Source: Cristatella mucedo
Taxonomy: Eukaryota; Bryozoa; Phylactolaemata; Cristatellidae
DNA length: 64,000 nt
Direction: 5' to 3'
NCBI GenBank assembly: GCA_009760855.2
Contig: WPIO01000006.1
Span: 8,162,501 to 8,226,500 of the forward strand
Both the position numbers and the translations under genes were made by a program. This document shows, piece after piece, positions 35,695-47,999 of this stretch. Position 1 is the first letter of the stretch, and each line of letters begins with the position of its first letter. The notes below the pieces were generated by a model that did no database searches, was not told where the DNA came from, and saw only the letters and a list, made by a program, of their open reading frames with translations.

Positions 35695-35820
35695 GCTGGT
35701 AGTACTTCACTACTCAGGTCAATGGGTTCTAGTCCTGCAGCAAGCAATTCCTAATTGACAATTGCAAGCTGGAATGACAACTGCTATAGCCATTCTGCCG
35801 CTATACAAATAAGGCTGTTA
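35695..35820 (+). mobile_element. SINE family 1 copy, eroded
   Basis: TGGGTTCTAGTCCTGCAG (box B region), CAACTGCTATAGCCATTCTGCCGCTATACAAATAAGGCTGTTAAA 3' portion. It directly abuts the next LINE. Confidence 0.55.
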
Positions 35821-37411
35821 AAGCTAAGCAACTACCGCCCAGTCTCCCTTCTACCATTCCTATCAAAGACACTGGAACGGGTCGTGGCAGACCAGCTAAA
35901 CTCATATATCAAAACCTCACACCTTGCTAGTAAGATCCAGTCTGGCTTTAGAGCTAACCACTCCACATAGTCAGCATTGCTTAGGGTATACAACGACCTA
36001 CTTAGGAATGCAGACATGGGTAGAGTGTCTCTGCTTGTTTTGCTCGATTTTTCGGCAGCTTTTGATACCATCGATCACAAAGTTCTTCTAGAGCGATTCT
36101 CATCTCGCCTGGGCATCACTGGCACTGCTCTGCCGTGGTTCAGGTCCTATCTCAGTGGGAGACTCCAGAGTATTGACGTGAATGGACAAAGATCATCTGA
36201 AGTACCTCTGAAATATTGAGTACCTCAGGGCTCCGTGCTAGGTCCGGTTCTTTTCACGGTTTATACTCTCCCTCTTGCTAATGTGATTGTCAAGCACAAT
36301 CTAGGCTTTCACTTCTATGCAGATGACACTCAGTTGTACCTTTGCTTTGATCTCTCCCAGCCTTCGAGCACCTCAAATTCTCTTATCTCGCTGCATGTAT
36401 CGATGACATCCGCACATGGATGGAAACAAACTCTCTAAAACTAAACGATGATAAAACTATTTTACTAGTTATGGGCAAACCCAGAGTGATTCAGATATTG
36501 GAAAGACTGACGCTCAAAATTGGCTCTGCCAGCATATCTCCTGTTGAATCAGCTCGAAATCTAGGTGTCATGTTCCAAAGCGACCTCTCGTTAGATGACC
36601 ACATCAGCTCCACAGTCAAATCTGCCTATTTTCAGCTTCATAACATTGCTCAAATTCGGGCTTGTTTAGATAAGGATACCACGTCCAAGTTGGTCCATGT
36701 ATTCGTGACATCCGTCTCGACTTCTGCAACTCACTGCTTACTGGCCTACCAGCATGTGCGATCAGGCGATTGCAGCTGGTGCAAAACTCTGCAGCTAGGC
36801 TTGTCTGTCGTGAGCCTCGCAGTTGCCACATCACACTACTTCTCGCCGAAATGCACTGGCTACCAGCCAAGCAATGGATTAACTTCAAGGTTTTGTCGCT
36901 CACTTTTAGCTCCCTTCATTCTTTGGCTCCAGCCTATCTCTCAGATTTGCTCCACCACCAGGCCAAGCATTGTACCACCCGCTTTTCGGAATCCAACAGT
37001 CTAGAAATACCTCGAACAAACCTTAAATCCTTTGGAGACCGTGCATTTAGTTCGTATGCTCCCAAAGCCTGGAACTTCCTCCCGACCTGCGTCAGAACAT
37101 CCCCTGACCTAACCATATTTAAAAGGAACTTAAAAAAACACAGCTATTTAGGACAGCATTTAGTGGGTCCCTGTGATTCGTCCTTGATGTGCTTATGCGT
37201 GCTGACACTGTGCATGCTGCCACTAACCACATTTGCATGCTGACTCTGTGCATGTCACCCCTAACCATATTATTCATTTTGTTTGTTTTTCAAGCGTGAT
37301 TTTACTTACCATTCAATTACATTTCATTTTGCAGCAAACGTAAAGCGCCTAGAAAGAGATTAAGTTCTCTGGGGGGTGCTTTATCAAGTGCATTATTATT
37401 ATTAATATTAT
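35821..37411 (+). mobile_element. LINE family A, best reverse-transcriptase copy
   Basis: 5'-truncated CR1/L2-like (Jockey-group) LINE. In order: LSNYRPVSLLPFLSKTLERV (35829 on), [34 protein letters not shown] (36024 on), [52 protein letters not shown] with the catalytic YADD at 36316-36327, [48 protein letters not shown]-terminal part: MHWLPAKQWINFKVLSLTFS, AFSSYAPKAWNFLPTCVRTS. The 3' end has the AGAGATTAAGTTCTCT hairpin and (ATT)n tail. Stops (for example TAG near 35968 and TGA near 36218) and frameshifts make it non-functional, but it is the best template for the family. Confidence 0.93.
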
Positions 37412-37865
37412 TAGCTAGCGTTTACTTTATATGACTCAGGACTTCGCCAGGAGAACTTTGGAAAGACGTGACCTTGTGACCTCCAGTTTGTGTAGCGTTT
37501 ACAGGTAATATGAACTTTCCATCAAAGAAGTGTGCATCAATTGCAAATAAAGAGAATCCATAAAATTCTTGTGAAGCACTTGTGCAATTCCATCTGAAAT
37601 AAAATGAAAAGATATGAAATCCTGAAAGACAAAATAGCGGAATCGGTTCAGATTGTCGTCCTCAATTTGTGTTAGACTTACACACTTTATATTTTGTCTC
37701 ACTGTTTGATATATTCTTGTGGTACCTTTATATTTATCAAGTATGCTTGACTTTAGATTTTATTTAAGGTTCAATAAGTGACCCATATAAATGGATTATT
37801 CATATTTGTTTTTGAAAGCTGGTACGATCTCCAAGTCCAGCTTAGCCATTATTTTTGCATAATAG
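37412..37865. other. unassigned AT-rich DNA
   Basis: No recognisable gene or repeat. Confidence 0.4.
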
Positions 37866-37867
37866 CC

Positions 37868-38045
37868 GGACCTTGGTCTTGAGCCCACGGGTCTTAGCCG
37901 AGGGTTAAGGCGTATGCACTTCACGACCGGTAGGTCGTGAAGTCCGCGTTTTGCAGCGTGTAATCCTACTTGCCCACTGCAAACGGTGGCAATAGCAGTT
38001 TAGGCTGTCCTCACGTTAAATAAATGAGGCTACTAAATTCACCAG
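37868..38045 (+). mobile_element. SINE family 1-related copy (variant with perfect hairpin)
   Basis: GCCGAGGGTTAAGGCG, CACTGCAAACGGTGGCAATAGC and GAGGCTACTAAATTC follow the SINE 1 layout. ACTTCACGACC (37918-37928) and GGTCGTGAAGT (37933-37943) make an 11-bp perfect stem with a four-base loop where SINE 1 has its CACGACCTCG/CGAGGTCGT arm. A related copy is at 59458-59625. Confidence 0.6.
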
Positions 38046-38380
38046 CCTTTACTTATTCTTTACTGCAAACGGGGGTACTGTATCAATGATCTCGTTTCTA
38101 AATCAGCACAGAAAATCTTTTTCGTCGCTCTAAAATCTCCATTTTTTCTTTACCAATTCACTTCGCTGCTAATTAAACTCTTTGAAAACTCTGAAAAGGC
38201 CGCAGCTTTAAAAACGAGGTGTGCGGCTTTCGTATCCGGACAGAACTAGGCCGCAAACGCAGCTCTCGCAATGGTGCCAGTCTCAGCCGACAAACGATCT
38301 ACGTTTAGCTACGTGACGTAGTCAAATCCATGCCTCATCAATAAGGAATGCCACGCCTAACTGGGACCGCACATTCTTGA
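38046..38380. other. unassigned DNA
   Basis: Nothing recognised. Confidence 0.4.
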
Positions 38381-38382
38381 CA

Positions 38383-39258
38383 TCCTAAGCGTGTGGCTGG
38401 ATTAAAAGGCTTTGCTGTTCTAATAGGTGATGCTATTGTGCGACCTTCACCACGTGCTCGAAATCTAGGTGTCGTGTTCGACAGCTGCCTCAATTTCAAA
38501 AGCTTCATTCAGAAGACTGCCTCTACAGCTAGCCATCACATCCGATCCCTATCCAAGATTAGAAGCTGTCTCCCACAGTGGCTTGTAAAAAATTTAACTA
38601 GCTCTTTAGTTCTGTCTCGGCTTGATTATTGTAATTCCCTTTTGGCTGGGCTGCCAAAGAAAGCTATTATGTTACAGCAGCTGACTAGGAATATGGCTGC
38701 AAGTCCCAGCGGTTTGAGCACGTGTCACCTCTGCTGAAAGACCTAGGATGGTTGCCGGTTGAGAGAAGGATACAGAGCAAAGTTCTTACGCTGACCCACA
38801 AGGCCCGCCACGGCTTGGCTCCTTCATACCTAGCTGAACTGCTGCATCAGTTTCAGCCTGTTCGCGCCCTCAGGTCCTGTGTGGACAATAAATTAGCTGT
38901 CCCTTTCCTCCCCTTAAAGACAGTTGGCGACAGAAGCTTTAGCTCTGCAGGTCGTAGACTGTGGAACTCGCTTCCACAATTCTTACGCAACGACATCTAC
39001 TCTCCAAGTGCCGACTATGGCACATCTTTTTCAGCGGTCCTGAACTGTTACTTCTATGCTACTCACTACCTCAACTGCTCTCCTAACTCTGCTATGCTTC
39101 CCACTTTCTCTTTGTTGCGTGAGACGAAGTCTGTTGGCTACCGAATGCGTACCGAAAGCCGCTTAGGCTGCGAGTGCGCTATACAAAACTCTCCTGCGTA
39201 ACACCCACATGGTCTTTATGACTTTGTGGAGTTACTGACGGAGATACATTACATTACA
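38383..39258 (+). mobile_element. LINE family B copy (RT C-terminal part) with 13-bp frameshift deletion
   Basis: Two overlapping frames (38393-38737 and 38722-39201) give [58 protein letters not shown], then [39 protein letters not shown] and ECAIQNSPA. The frame change lies at GCTGCAAGTCCCAG (about 38696), where the copy at 48962-50662 has 13 extra bases. The tail is GATACATTACATTACAT. 5'-truncated. Confidence 0.93.
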
Positions 39259-39640
39259 TCCTGTCTAGACTTTAGTAACTCACTATTCGCTTATCTTCTG
39301 GCTTGTGCAATATTGGAACTCACAGCTGCAGTGAAACTCTGGATTTTTTGTCGCGATCACGGCACTTACCACGTCACACCACTTTTCACTGACCGTCACT
39401 GACTAGCAATCAAGCAGCGAATTGACTTCAGGGTTTCTCCACTCACTTTTAGATCCTCTCATTCTCTTGCAAGGGCCTGCCCGTGTAATCTTCGTCTCAT
39501 TCAGAGTAGGCTTCCCAAAAAAGCTTCTCACGTGACGGCAGTCTGTGCCTCTAGTCAACCTCAAATACTATGGAGACCACGCCTTTAGTTTGTACATGCC
39601 AAAAGCCGGAAGCTCACTCATGACTGAGATATGATGATAT
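39259..39640 (+). mobile_element. diverged LINE family A fragment
   Basis: GTCTAGACTTTAGTAACTCACTATT, CACGTCACACCACTTTTC, CAATCAAGCAGCGAATTGACTTCA and TTTTAGATCCTCTCATTCT track the LINE A stretch encoding LDFCNSLL..CHITPLL..KQRIDFKV..FRSLHSL. Many indels. Confidence 0.65.
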
Positions 39641-39654
39641 ACGGTGATTGGTTA

Positions 39655-40000
39655 GGCTTTCCTATTTCGTCGTAATAATTGGCTTGCCCATAACTAATAA
39701 GTTGGTTTTGTCGCTATTTATTTTGAGACTGTTTGCTACCATCTGAGCACCAATGCTAGCAATACAAGCAATGACAGAGCTGACAAGAGTTTTAGGTGCT
39801 GGAAGGCAAAGACGGATCAAAGCAAAAGTGCAGCTGTCCATCATCTGCACGTAAATGAAAAACTAGATTGAGCATGAGAATTATCCCAGCCAGGGCGAGC
39901 GTACAAGTGGTGAAAATTATTTCGCCTATAGGGAATCTCGGCGGCACCTCGTCGCTCCTAGGTTCCCTGGATGACCGCTGCCCATTAATAATAATAAAAG
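39655..40000 (-). mobile_element. LINE family A fragment, RT region, eroded
   Basis: - strand frames read NGQRSSREPRSDEVPPRF, TTCTLALAGIILMLNLVFHL, RADDGQLHFCFDPSLPSST (YADD degenerated to RADD) and MVANSLKINSDKTNLLVMGK. Confidence 0.75.
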
Positions 40001-40009
40001 TCGCCTCTG

Positions 40010-40440
40010 TCACACACAACTACTTGCCAACTTGCACTGACTGCCAATCAAGTTGCTCGACGGTTTAACGACCCTGTTACTCACCGGAAGGGCGGTATAT
40101 TCTCTCGCTTCTGCCTGCCTAGCCAAACTAGTTTTTATGTAAGAACTCGCTTTGCACCCACCCGATCTTTAGTTTCTAATCAATTAGCTGCGCCCTTAGA
40201 CAGCTTAAAAATCTCTTAGAGACCGTGCCTTCAATGTCGATGCTCCCATAGCTTGGAACTCGTCGCAGACTCCAGCCACACCAACTCCAAATTTGACGAA
40301 ATCCTAAAAGGAGCTAAAAAGCCTATCTTCCCTTACAGCCTTTGCCGAGTCTTTGTTTATGCATGTAAATCACGAAACTGTACACGTTGTGACAAGTTAG
40401 AAGTCGCGCGATTCGCTTTTAAATAAAGCTCCGGCGAGCG
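40010..40440 (+). mobile_element. very old LINE family A 3' fragment
   Basis: CAACTTGCACTGACTGCCAATCAAG, CTTAGAGACCGTGCCTTCAA..GATGCTCCCATAGCTTGGAACTC and CCAAATTTGACGAAATCCTAAAA parallel the LINE A C-terminal coding region. Confidence 0.55.
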
Positions 40441-40649
40441 AATCTTTTTCTCTGTGTACTTGCCAATGCATAATTCAGTGCATTATTCTAACCAAGGACC
40501 GCGCGTTAACCAGAGTTAACAGGGTTAACCAAAGATGGTGCGAGGTGATCTTCTTGCGTGCTTTTGCCTGCTTGTCTAAACATGATACTTGGGTGCCTTC
40601 CTATCTTTATCTTCGGGCCCAGCATTTGCTGTGAGGAGCAGATGCATCT

Positions 40650-41930
40650 TAGCATACGAACTAATGGCACGGTCTCCAGAGGATTTGCTATTAATTATGA
40701 AGCACAAGTACACGACATGAGCAATAAGAGCGATTGCTATGACTCCAGCCAGGTTAAAGAACTAGCTCGGATAGGTAGGCTGGATCTAAATAATGAGAGA
40801 AGCTAAAAGTGAGGACACGACCTTGAATTCAATGCACTGCTTAATAGAGGGCCAGTGCAGGTCGGCGGAAAGTGGTGTCGCGTGGACACTGCACCGCTTT
40901 CGACAGACAAGCCTAGCAGCAGAGTTTTGCACCACCTCTAAGCGCCTTGTGGCTCAGACCCGCAAGCAGTGAGTTATAGAAGTCGTGAAAAGTGTGGCAG
41001 AATGAGCGAACTGCGAACTGTGACAACTAAAACGTTCACAATAAACAAACCTGGCAGAGTTCAAGCTCTTTTATGTATGTATCTCCATGTGTAACTTATC
41101 AATGCGACAAAGACTATGTGGGTGCTCACAGAAGAGTTTTGAATAGCGCAATCAAAGCCTTACTGTACGCATTCGGTAGCCAGCAGACTTGATGTTACCC
41201 AACAAAGAGAACCTGGGAAGCATAGCAGAGTCGGGAGAGCAGTTGAGGTAGTGAGTAGCATGGAAGTAGCAGCTCGGGACGGCTCGAAAGGATGTACGAT
41301 AGTCGGAAGCAGGAAAGTAATTGTCCTTGCGTAGGAATTGTAAAAATGAGATTCACATTCAAGGACCTTCAGAGCAAACGCTTTTGCCACCATCGGTCTT
41401 TAAGCGGAAGAAAGCTCTTCATTGGACAGGCCTTAAAACTGTCAAGTTTTGAGTTTTTGAGGTCAAGACAGACGTCATAAATGCATAGACTATCTTGAAT
41501 GAGGTATCCCTGTCTAAGTTGGTTCGAGTTTTTCGAAAGGCTCTGTTGCTGGAAGTAGGCCGACTTGACTTAAGAGCTGACATGGTCTAGAGAGAAGTCT
41601 TTTTAGAACTGCACACACAGATTTTGTGTAGGTGCTCGCCGACCCCACATTGAGGGATGTTTCCCAATTTTTGAGTAACGGTAGGTCTTGCCAAGGCTAG
41701 AAAGTTACCAGTTTTGTCATTGCATTTAAGATAGTGAGAAGCCATTCAAGTGCGAATGTCAGCAACACAAGCAAAAAGGCAAAGTTTGACGTGCTTGAAG
41801 TCTGGGAGGGATCAAAACACAGGTACGGTTTGGTGTCATCTAAATGAAAATGATGGCCTAAATTTTGCTTGTCTATAACGCCGGCAAGAGGAAAAGTATG
41901 AATTGTGAAAAGAAACGGATCAAACACAGG
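40650..41930 (-). mobile_element. diverged LINE family A copy interrupted by LINE B
   Basis: The part at 40650-41058 matches the LINE A C-terminal region on the - strand (GGCCAGTGCAGGTCGGCGGAAAGTGG, GACAGACAAGCCTAGC, CAGTGAGTTATAGAAGTCG). The matching upstream part resumes at about 41410 (AGACGTCATAAATGCATAGAC) and runs to the YADD-type region near 41855 and TIHTFPLAGVIDKQNLGHHF near 41910. The intervening ~345 bases are LINE B. Confidence 0.7.
41060..41405 (-). mobile_element. LINE family B 3'-end copy nested in LINE A
   Basis: On the - strand: ..TCTTTAAGCGG-type sequence, TACTCACTACCTCAACTGC, TCTGCTATGCTTCCC, GAATGCGTAC.. and the tail beginning ATAGTCTTTGTCGC. It resembles 44390-44740 and interrupts LINE A similarity on both sides. 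Confidence 0.75.
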
Positions 41931-41954
41931 GCGGCGTTAGTTTGGCCAAGCGTT

Positions 41955-42090
41955 AACATCGAACCATTGTCAAGGTCAATGACATTTGATGGCCGAGGTT
42001 TATGGGCTCGAGCCGCGTGGCATATATGAAGTGCCTGAATGGAAGCTAGGTTCTCTTATGGCGCTATAAAAATGACTTATATTCCTACTC
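41955..42090 (+). mobile_element. SINE family 2 copy
   Basis: GGTCAAGGTCAATGACATTTGATGGCCGAGG, GGGCTCGAGCCGCGTGGCATAT, GAAGCTAGGTTCTCTTATGGCGCTATAAAAATGAC. It lies between two LINE A fragments. Confidence 0.6.
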
Positions 42091-42104
42091 TGGGCATTGA
42101 AGGC

Positions 42105-42425
42105 TCCCTTGATGATTTTATTGCTTTGACATCAATGCTCTGAAGCCTACCAGCGAGATAGGGCCCAAACCTTTGCAGAGCAGTGCCAGTGATGCCCAGG
42201 CAAGATGTGAGGTGCTCGAGATGGACTCGGCGATCGATAGTATCGAAAGCTGCTGAAAGATCCAAAAGAACAAGCAGAGATACTCTACTGAAGTCATTTC
42301 TAAAAAAAAGTTGTGATACACCAGCTGCAATGCAAATTCAGTAGAGCGATTAGCTCTGAAACCTGATTGGATCTTACTTGGTGAGTGGGAAGTTTTGATA
42401 TTTGAATTAAGCTGGTCTGCCATTA
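42105..42425 (-). mobile_element. LINE family A fragment (RT N-terminal part)
   Basis: - strand frame: MADQLNSNIKTSHSPSKIQS, GFRANRSTEFALQLVYHN, then in the next frame [36 protein letters not shown] and GRLQSIDVKA. It may continue the copy at 40650-41930, separated by the SINE 2. Confidence 0.8.
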
Positions 42426-43335
42426 CTGGTCAAGTGATTAACATCTAATGTCAATGTTACAAAAACTTAGCTGTTTTATTTTTATTAACATTTTGTTGAG
42501 GTAGATAGTAGTGTGATTTTTTTGAGCAAGTAGAGAACAAAATCTGAATTTCTTATTCAACCACAGACTTGTTACTACTGCTAAGACTTCGTTGTTCTGA
42601 AAAATAAACAAACTGCAATGTATCGCTGCACTGATCGTAATAGCAAAGCTTGTAGGAAAGAATGGCAATTTTCTACACTTTTGAGGGACGAGGAATTTTG
42701 AAATAACAATAACTTGTCTGGAAAGTATAAACATAAAATTTTCATTCACGTGCTGCTTGAAATATTGAATTGTACCCCAAAAGTGTTGCTGTTGCCCTTG
42801 ATGTAATAAAATGTCTCATAAAACTCTATCAACACGCACTATAAATAGTTCTTTTTAGACACGTGTCGTGGTTTAATGCATATCGCCTTATTTTTGTAGA
42901 TTAAAATATCATCAATGATTATTTTATACACCACTTAGGAATACAATTCAAGCATTTATATAAATTACAGAGTAGACATCCGGATCAAGAAGATACTAAT
43001 TGTATATTTCTTGCACGGCACATTTCTATACTAAATAAGAAGGGAAAACCCAACCCAACTAGTCGGTGGCCCTAATTTTTAAAACTGCAGACTCTGGATT
43101 GTCACTTTCATCATTTAGATGCAGTTAGTTTAGTTTTCCCGCCTTAGCAGCTGTAGTTGTAGAGCAGTAAACTCTGTAGAGCCTGAGGCAACTTTATCTG
43201 ATTCTGGCTTATTGTTATATGCCGTGTTTCTCACATATTTCTCAATTAATTTATTTAAAGGGACGGGACTATGCAGAAAAGACTTAGCTAATGAGTACGA
43301 GTTAGTGAAAAGGTTCACAGCAAAAATGTACAAAA
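42426..43335. other. unassigned AT-rich DNA
   Basis: No gene or known repeat. Short frames are AT-rich and unsupported. Confidence 0.4.
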
Positions 43336-43336
43336 T

Positions 43337-43635
43337 TAATAATAACAATAATAATAATAACACACTTGATAACCCTCCCTCAGCGAACTCAATCTCTTTC
43401 TAGGCGCTTTACATTTGCTGCAAAAGAAACACGATCGAATAGTTAGTGGTAGCATGCTCAATAAACAAGAATAACCTAGTTATGGGTGACATGCGCATGG
43501 TTAGCGTGCAAATTTGGCTAGTGGCAGCATGCAGTGTCAGTGACCGTAAGCACATAAATGACGAATCGCAGGGACCCACCAAATGCTGTGATAAATAAGA
43601 GGGTTTTGGTTTCTTTTTAAATGCGGTACAATGAT
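43337..43635 (-). mobile_element. LINE family A, 3'-end fragment
   Basis: An (ATT)n-like tail at 43337-43362, then on the - strand the hairpin region AGAAAGAGATTGAG, GCAGCAAATGTAAAGCGCC-like sequence and the eroded LINE A 3' region up to a TTTAAAAAGAAACC block. Confidence 0.85.
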
Positions 43636-43639
43636 CGTG

Positions 43640-44380
43640 TCACTCGTGCCATCCAAAGCCATGTTAGAAATACTCAAATTAGAATTACTGGAATTTCCGC
43701 ATCGTAATATAGAAATTGAAAGTGATTTCACTAAAAGTAAGCCTGCTTCTTGCTCAGTTAATCCTCAGTTAATCCTCAGTTAATCTCGTGAAGACGCGGC
43801 GTCGCTTTTACGTGCACTTACTCATCCAACACATTATGAAATATTCTATTTCAACCAAAGAGGTTCATAAATATGGGCTAAAGAATTAAATCCACTAGAT
43901 TAGAACGCGATTGCTAAAGGTGATTCTGATCGGAATGGTCCTTCGATGTCTCGGTATCTTCCCATCTTTTGGCTGATACTGCGAAGGTTTGTGCATTGTG
44001 CGTATTTGCAATCGGTTTGCGACCATTCATGCAACCTTGCTGCGTGCTCACTCATTTTAAATTTAAATTTCGTTTCACAGGTCGGCTTCCTCAATGATCA
44101 ATCTCCTACCGTAGACTGCTTACAGGATCGGTGATTAAAGGGCTAACACCTTGGAGGAAGAGCTCAAAGCTATGAGAGCTAGCATGGAAGACTGTCCGTA
44201 CGGTGCACCTGTGCACTTGCTGCCTCTAGTTTGGGGCTGCTGTTGACTTTTGCTTGCCAGCTGTACTATTTGCTTCTTGACTCAAAGCTGCCCTTGCACT
44301 TGCAGCTATTCGATAGACAAAGCCATCAAACCCCAACCATTTGGCCAGGCCGTGAAGCAGCACCATTCACGCTTGCGAAA
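43640..44380. other. unassigned DNA
   Basis: A triple TCAGTTAATCC repeat at about 43756-43782. No gene is recognised. Confidence 0.4.
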
Positions 44381-44382
44381 TG

Positions 44383-45445
44383 ACTGTAATGTAATGTAAT
44401 GTATCACCGTCAGTAACTCCACAAAGTCATAAAGACCGCGTGGGTGTTACGCAGGAGAGTTTTGTATAGCGCACTCACAGCCTAAGCGACTTTCGGTACG
44501 CATTCGGTAGCCAACAGACTTCGTCTCACGCAACAAAGAGAAAGTGGAAAGCATAGCAGAGTCACGAGAGCAGTTGAGGTAGTGAGTAGCATGGAAGTAA
44601 CAGTTCAGGACCGCTGAAAAAGATGTGCCATAGTCGGCAGTTGGAGAGTGGTTGTCGTTGCATAAGAATTGTGGAAGCGAGTTCCACAGTCTACGACCTG
44701 CAGAGCTAAAGCTTCTGTCGCCAACTGTCTTTAAGCGGAGGAAAGGGACAGCTAATTTATTGTCCACACAGGACCTGAGGGCGCGAACAGGCTGAAACTG
44801 ATGCAGCAGTTCAGCTAGGTACGAAGGAGCTAAGCCGTGGCGGGCCTTGTGGGTCAGCGTAAGAACCTTGCTCTGTATCCTTTGCTCAACCGGCAACCAT
44901 CCTAGGTCTTTCAGCAGAGGTGACACGTGCTCAAACCGCTGGGACTTGCAGCCATATTCCTAGTCAGCTGCTGTAACATAATAGCTTTCTTTGGCAGCCC
45001 AGCCAAAAGGGAATTACAATAATCAAGCCGAGACAGAACTAAAGAGCTAGTTAATTTTTTTACAAGCCACTGTGGGAGACAGCTTCTAATCTTGGATAGG
45101 GATCGGATGTGATGGCTAGCTGTAGAGGCAGTCTTCTGAATGAAGCTTTTGAAATTGAGGCAGCTGTCGAAAACGACACCTAGATTACGAGCACGTAGTG
45201 AAGGTCGCACAATAGCATCACTTATTAGAACAGCAAAGCCTTTTAATCCAGCCACACGCTTAGGGTGTCCTATGAGCAGCAGTTCGGTTTTATCGTCATT
45301 TAATTTCAGGAAGTTTTCCGACATCCAGGGTCGGATATCGGCAAGGCAAGCATTCAGTTTCTCAGTTGCTGCAGCAGATTCCGACGGTTTAAATGACAAA
45401 TATAACTGAGTATCGTCAGCGTAGAAGTGATGCCATCGAGCGTTT
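44383..45445 (-). mobile_element. LINE family B copy with the same 13-bp deletion
   Basis: Inverted relative to 38383-39258. Frames 45399 to 44911 and 44926 to 44447 encode [60 protein letters not shown], then [20 protein letters not shown] and [19 protein letters not shown]. The shift at about 44940 is at exactly the same GCAAG|TCCCAG junction as in the copy at 38383. The tail ATTACATTACATTAC is at 44385-44403. The 5' end extends further than the other copy, so the two are separate insertions. Confidence 0.93.
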
Positions 45446-45545
45446 GGGCCCCTGAGGCCGGCTGATCCAGCAGCAAACTGTTACCTTTAGTGTTGGTCAT
45501 ATGGATGGGGGTGCATAAGTGAAGTTTGGGTTGTCAATGCCACGT

Positions 45546-46372
<827 letters not shown>

Positions 46373-46374
46373 GT

Positions 46375-47995
46375 GTGGTTACAGACAGCTGGAGTACGTT
46401 GCTCCTGTCTCCTTTGCTTGGGTTAAATCCGGAACCAATGCGTTGCTGGTTGCTGATCACTCTGTGGAGTCATTTAAGCGCCAAGCACTAGGCTATCAGA
46501 AATTATTGCGGCCGTCTGGCAGCCTTGGGCTTTGCCGGCAAGCTTCATTATTGGCCTGCGAATTCAACCGATTGGTTTCGGCTAATGATTGCCGGCCACT
46601 AATGGTAAAATTTTGAGGAGTAATGACAAGCTCTTGCGGTTCGCACGTCTGCCGGGTATTTGTTATAGCTAATTAGAGGTTGGAACGAATCAGTTAGTAT
46701 GATGCCACCCTCAGGATGGGCTCAGTCATACTTCGGATCAGTGAAATGATCTCCTCAATACATCAGCCACCTCTAGTGTTCGCGTGGTTCTTGCCACGGA
46801 GTCAACGTCTGTGCATCGCTCGATGGTGGCTACAATCTGCAAGGGCCATAAGTTAAATGAGAGTACGAAGAAACCCCTACAGTGCCACTAAGATTTGAAA
46901 AGTCTTATAGTGGGACAAGATCGTACACTTTAGCAGACTAAACATTCAATGAGAATTTCAGGGGCCATTTTTAGGAAGCAAGTCACGTGGAAAGTGAAGC
47001 TGAACGCTGGCTAAGGCAATGCATAGTCTGATATGGAGCCAGCTCCTCAAACCGCTCTTAGTGCGGCTAAGTAAAAGTTGTCCCTGCAGCATTGGTCTAG
47101 GTCGTGGACTCTGATCGACGTTGGTAGCTTGACCAGTGCATGCTGACACCATGAGCACTGCCAAGCAGAAGACTAGCTCTGGGTGGGGGTAGCTGTCCGA
47201 AAGGTGATGGCCTAGGCGCGGCCGATGACGCAAAGCAAACAGTCGAGCAATCCATGGGCACCGCGCCTCTAATTACTCACTGGGAATTACTTTCTTGCCT
47301 CGGTATGTAAAAGGTATGTGCCAGGCGCCAACTTTGGACTCACCGTTTCAGGATATGATCAGCTGGTGGCAACGACTGCTTTCAAGAGCAGCAAGACTGT
47401 CATCGCCAAGGCAGTGGAACATCTGCTTCCTACAACTGCTGCACAACTGTCTTCTGGCTCGTCACCGTTCCAAGCGATGCAAATGAGACTCGGGCTAGCT
47501 AGACGGGCAGCATGATCTTCATTTGTGCTGCCTATATTTTCAGCTGAGTGGATGAGGCTACTTTGTAATGAAGGGATCGGTTGCAGATGTTGAGGGATCG
47601 GTTGCAAATCTCACAGCTTGGACAATTGTGATGAGATCGACGTGAAATTTGGAATCTAAGCTGGGCTTGACTTGAGTTACATTAGGCCAAGCTCATCCCT
47701 GTTTTAGATAGGTTAAAGTATGGCTGCATACATCCTTAACTGTTCTAAAACAATTTTACCGATGTGTTCACTATTTGACATAAGAAATAAATGTTTTATT
47801 ATTTTAGATTTGGCGAAGGTTAGCAAAAGTCCTGCCTCTTTTGAGGGGTTTAGCATATTTCTTAAGTACACAGCATTGAATCTGTTAATTTGACTAGATA
47901 GCCTTGCTTCGTTGAAGACATATGAAAACGTGACCTCAGCTTGTACTGGTCGTCAGGCAGTCTGTGTTATTCTTGTTGTTCATGCCAATTTTTTT
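46375..47995. other. unassigned intergenic DNA
   Basis: No gene or repeat recognised in 1.6 kb. Frames at 46958-47233 (-) and 47295-47607 lack any recognisable motif. Confidence 0.4.
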
Positions 47996-47999
47996 GCCG

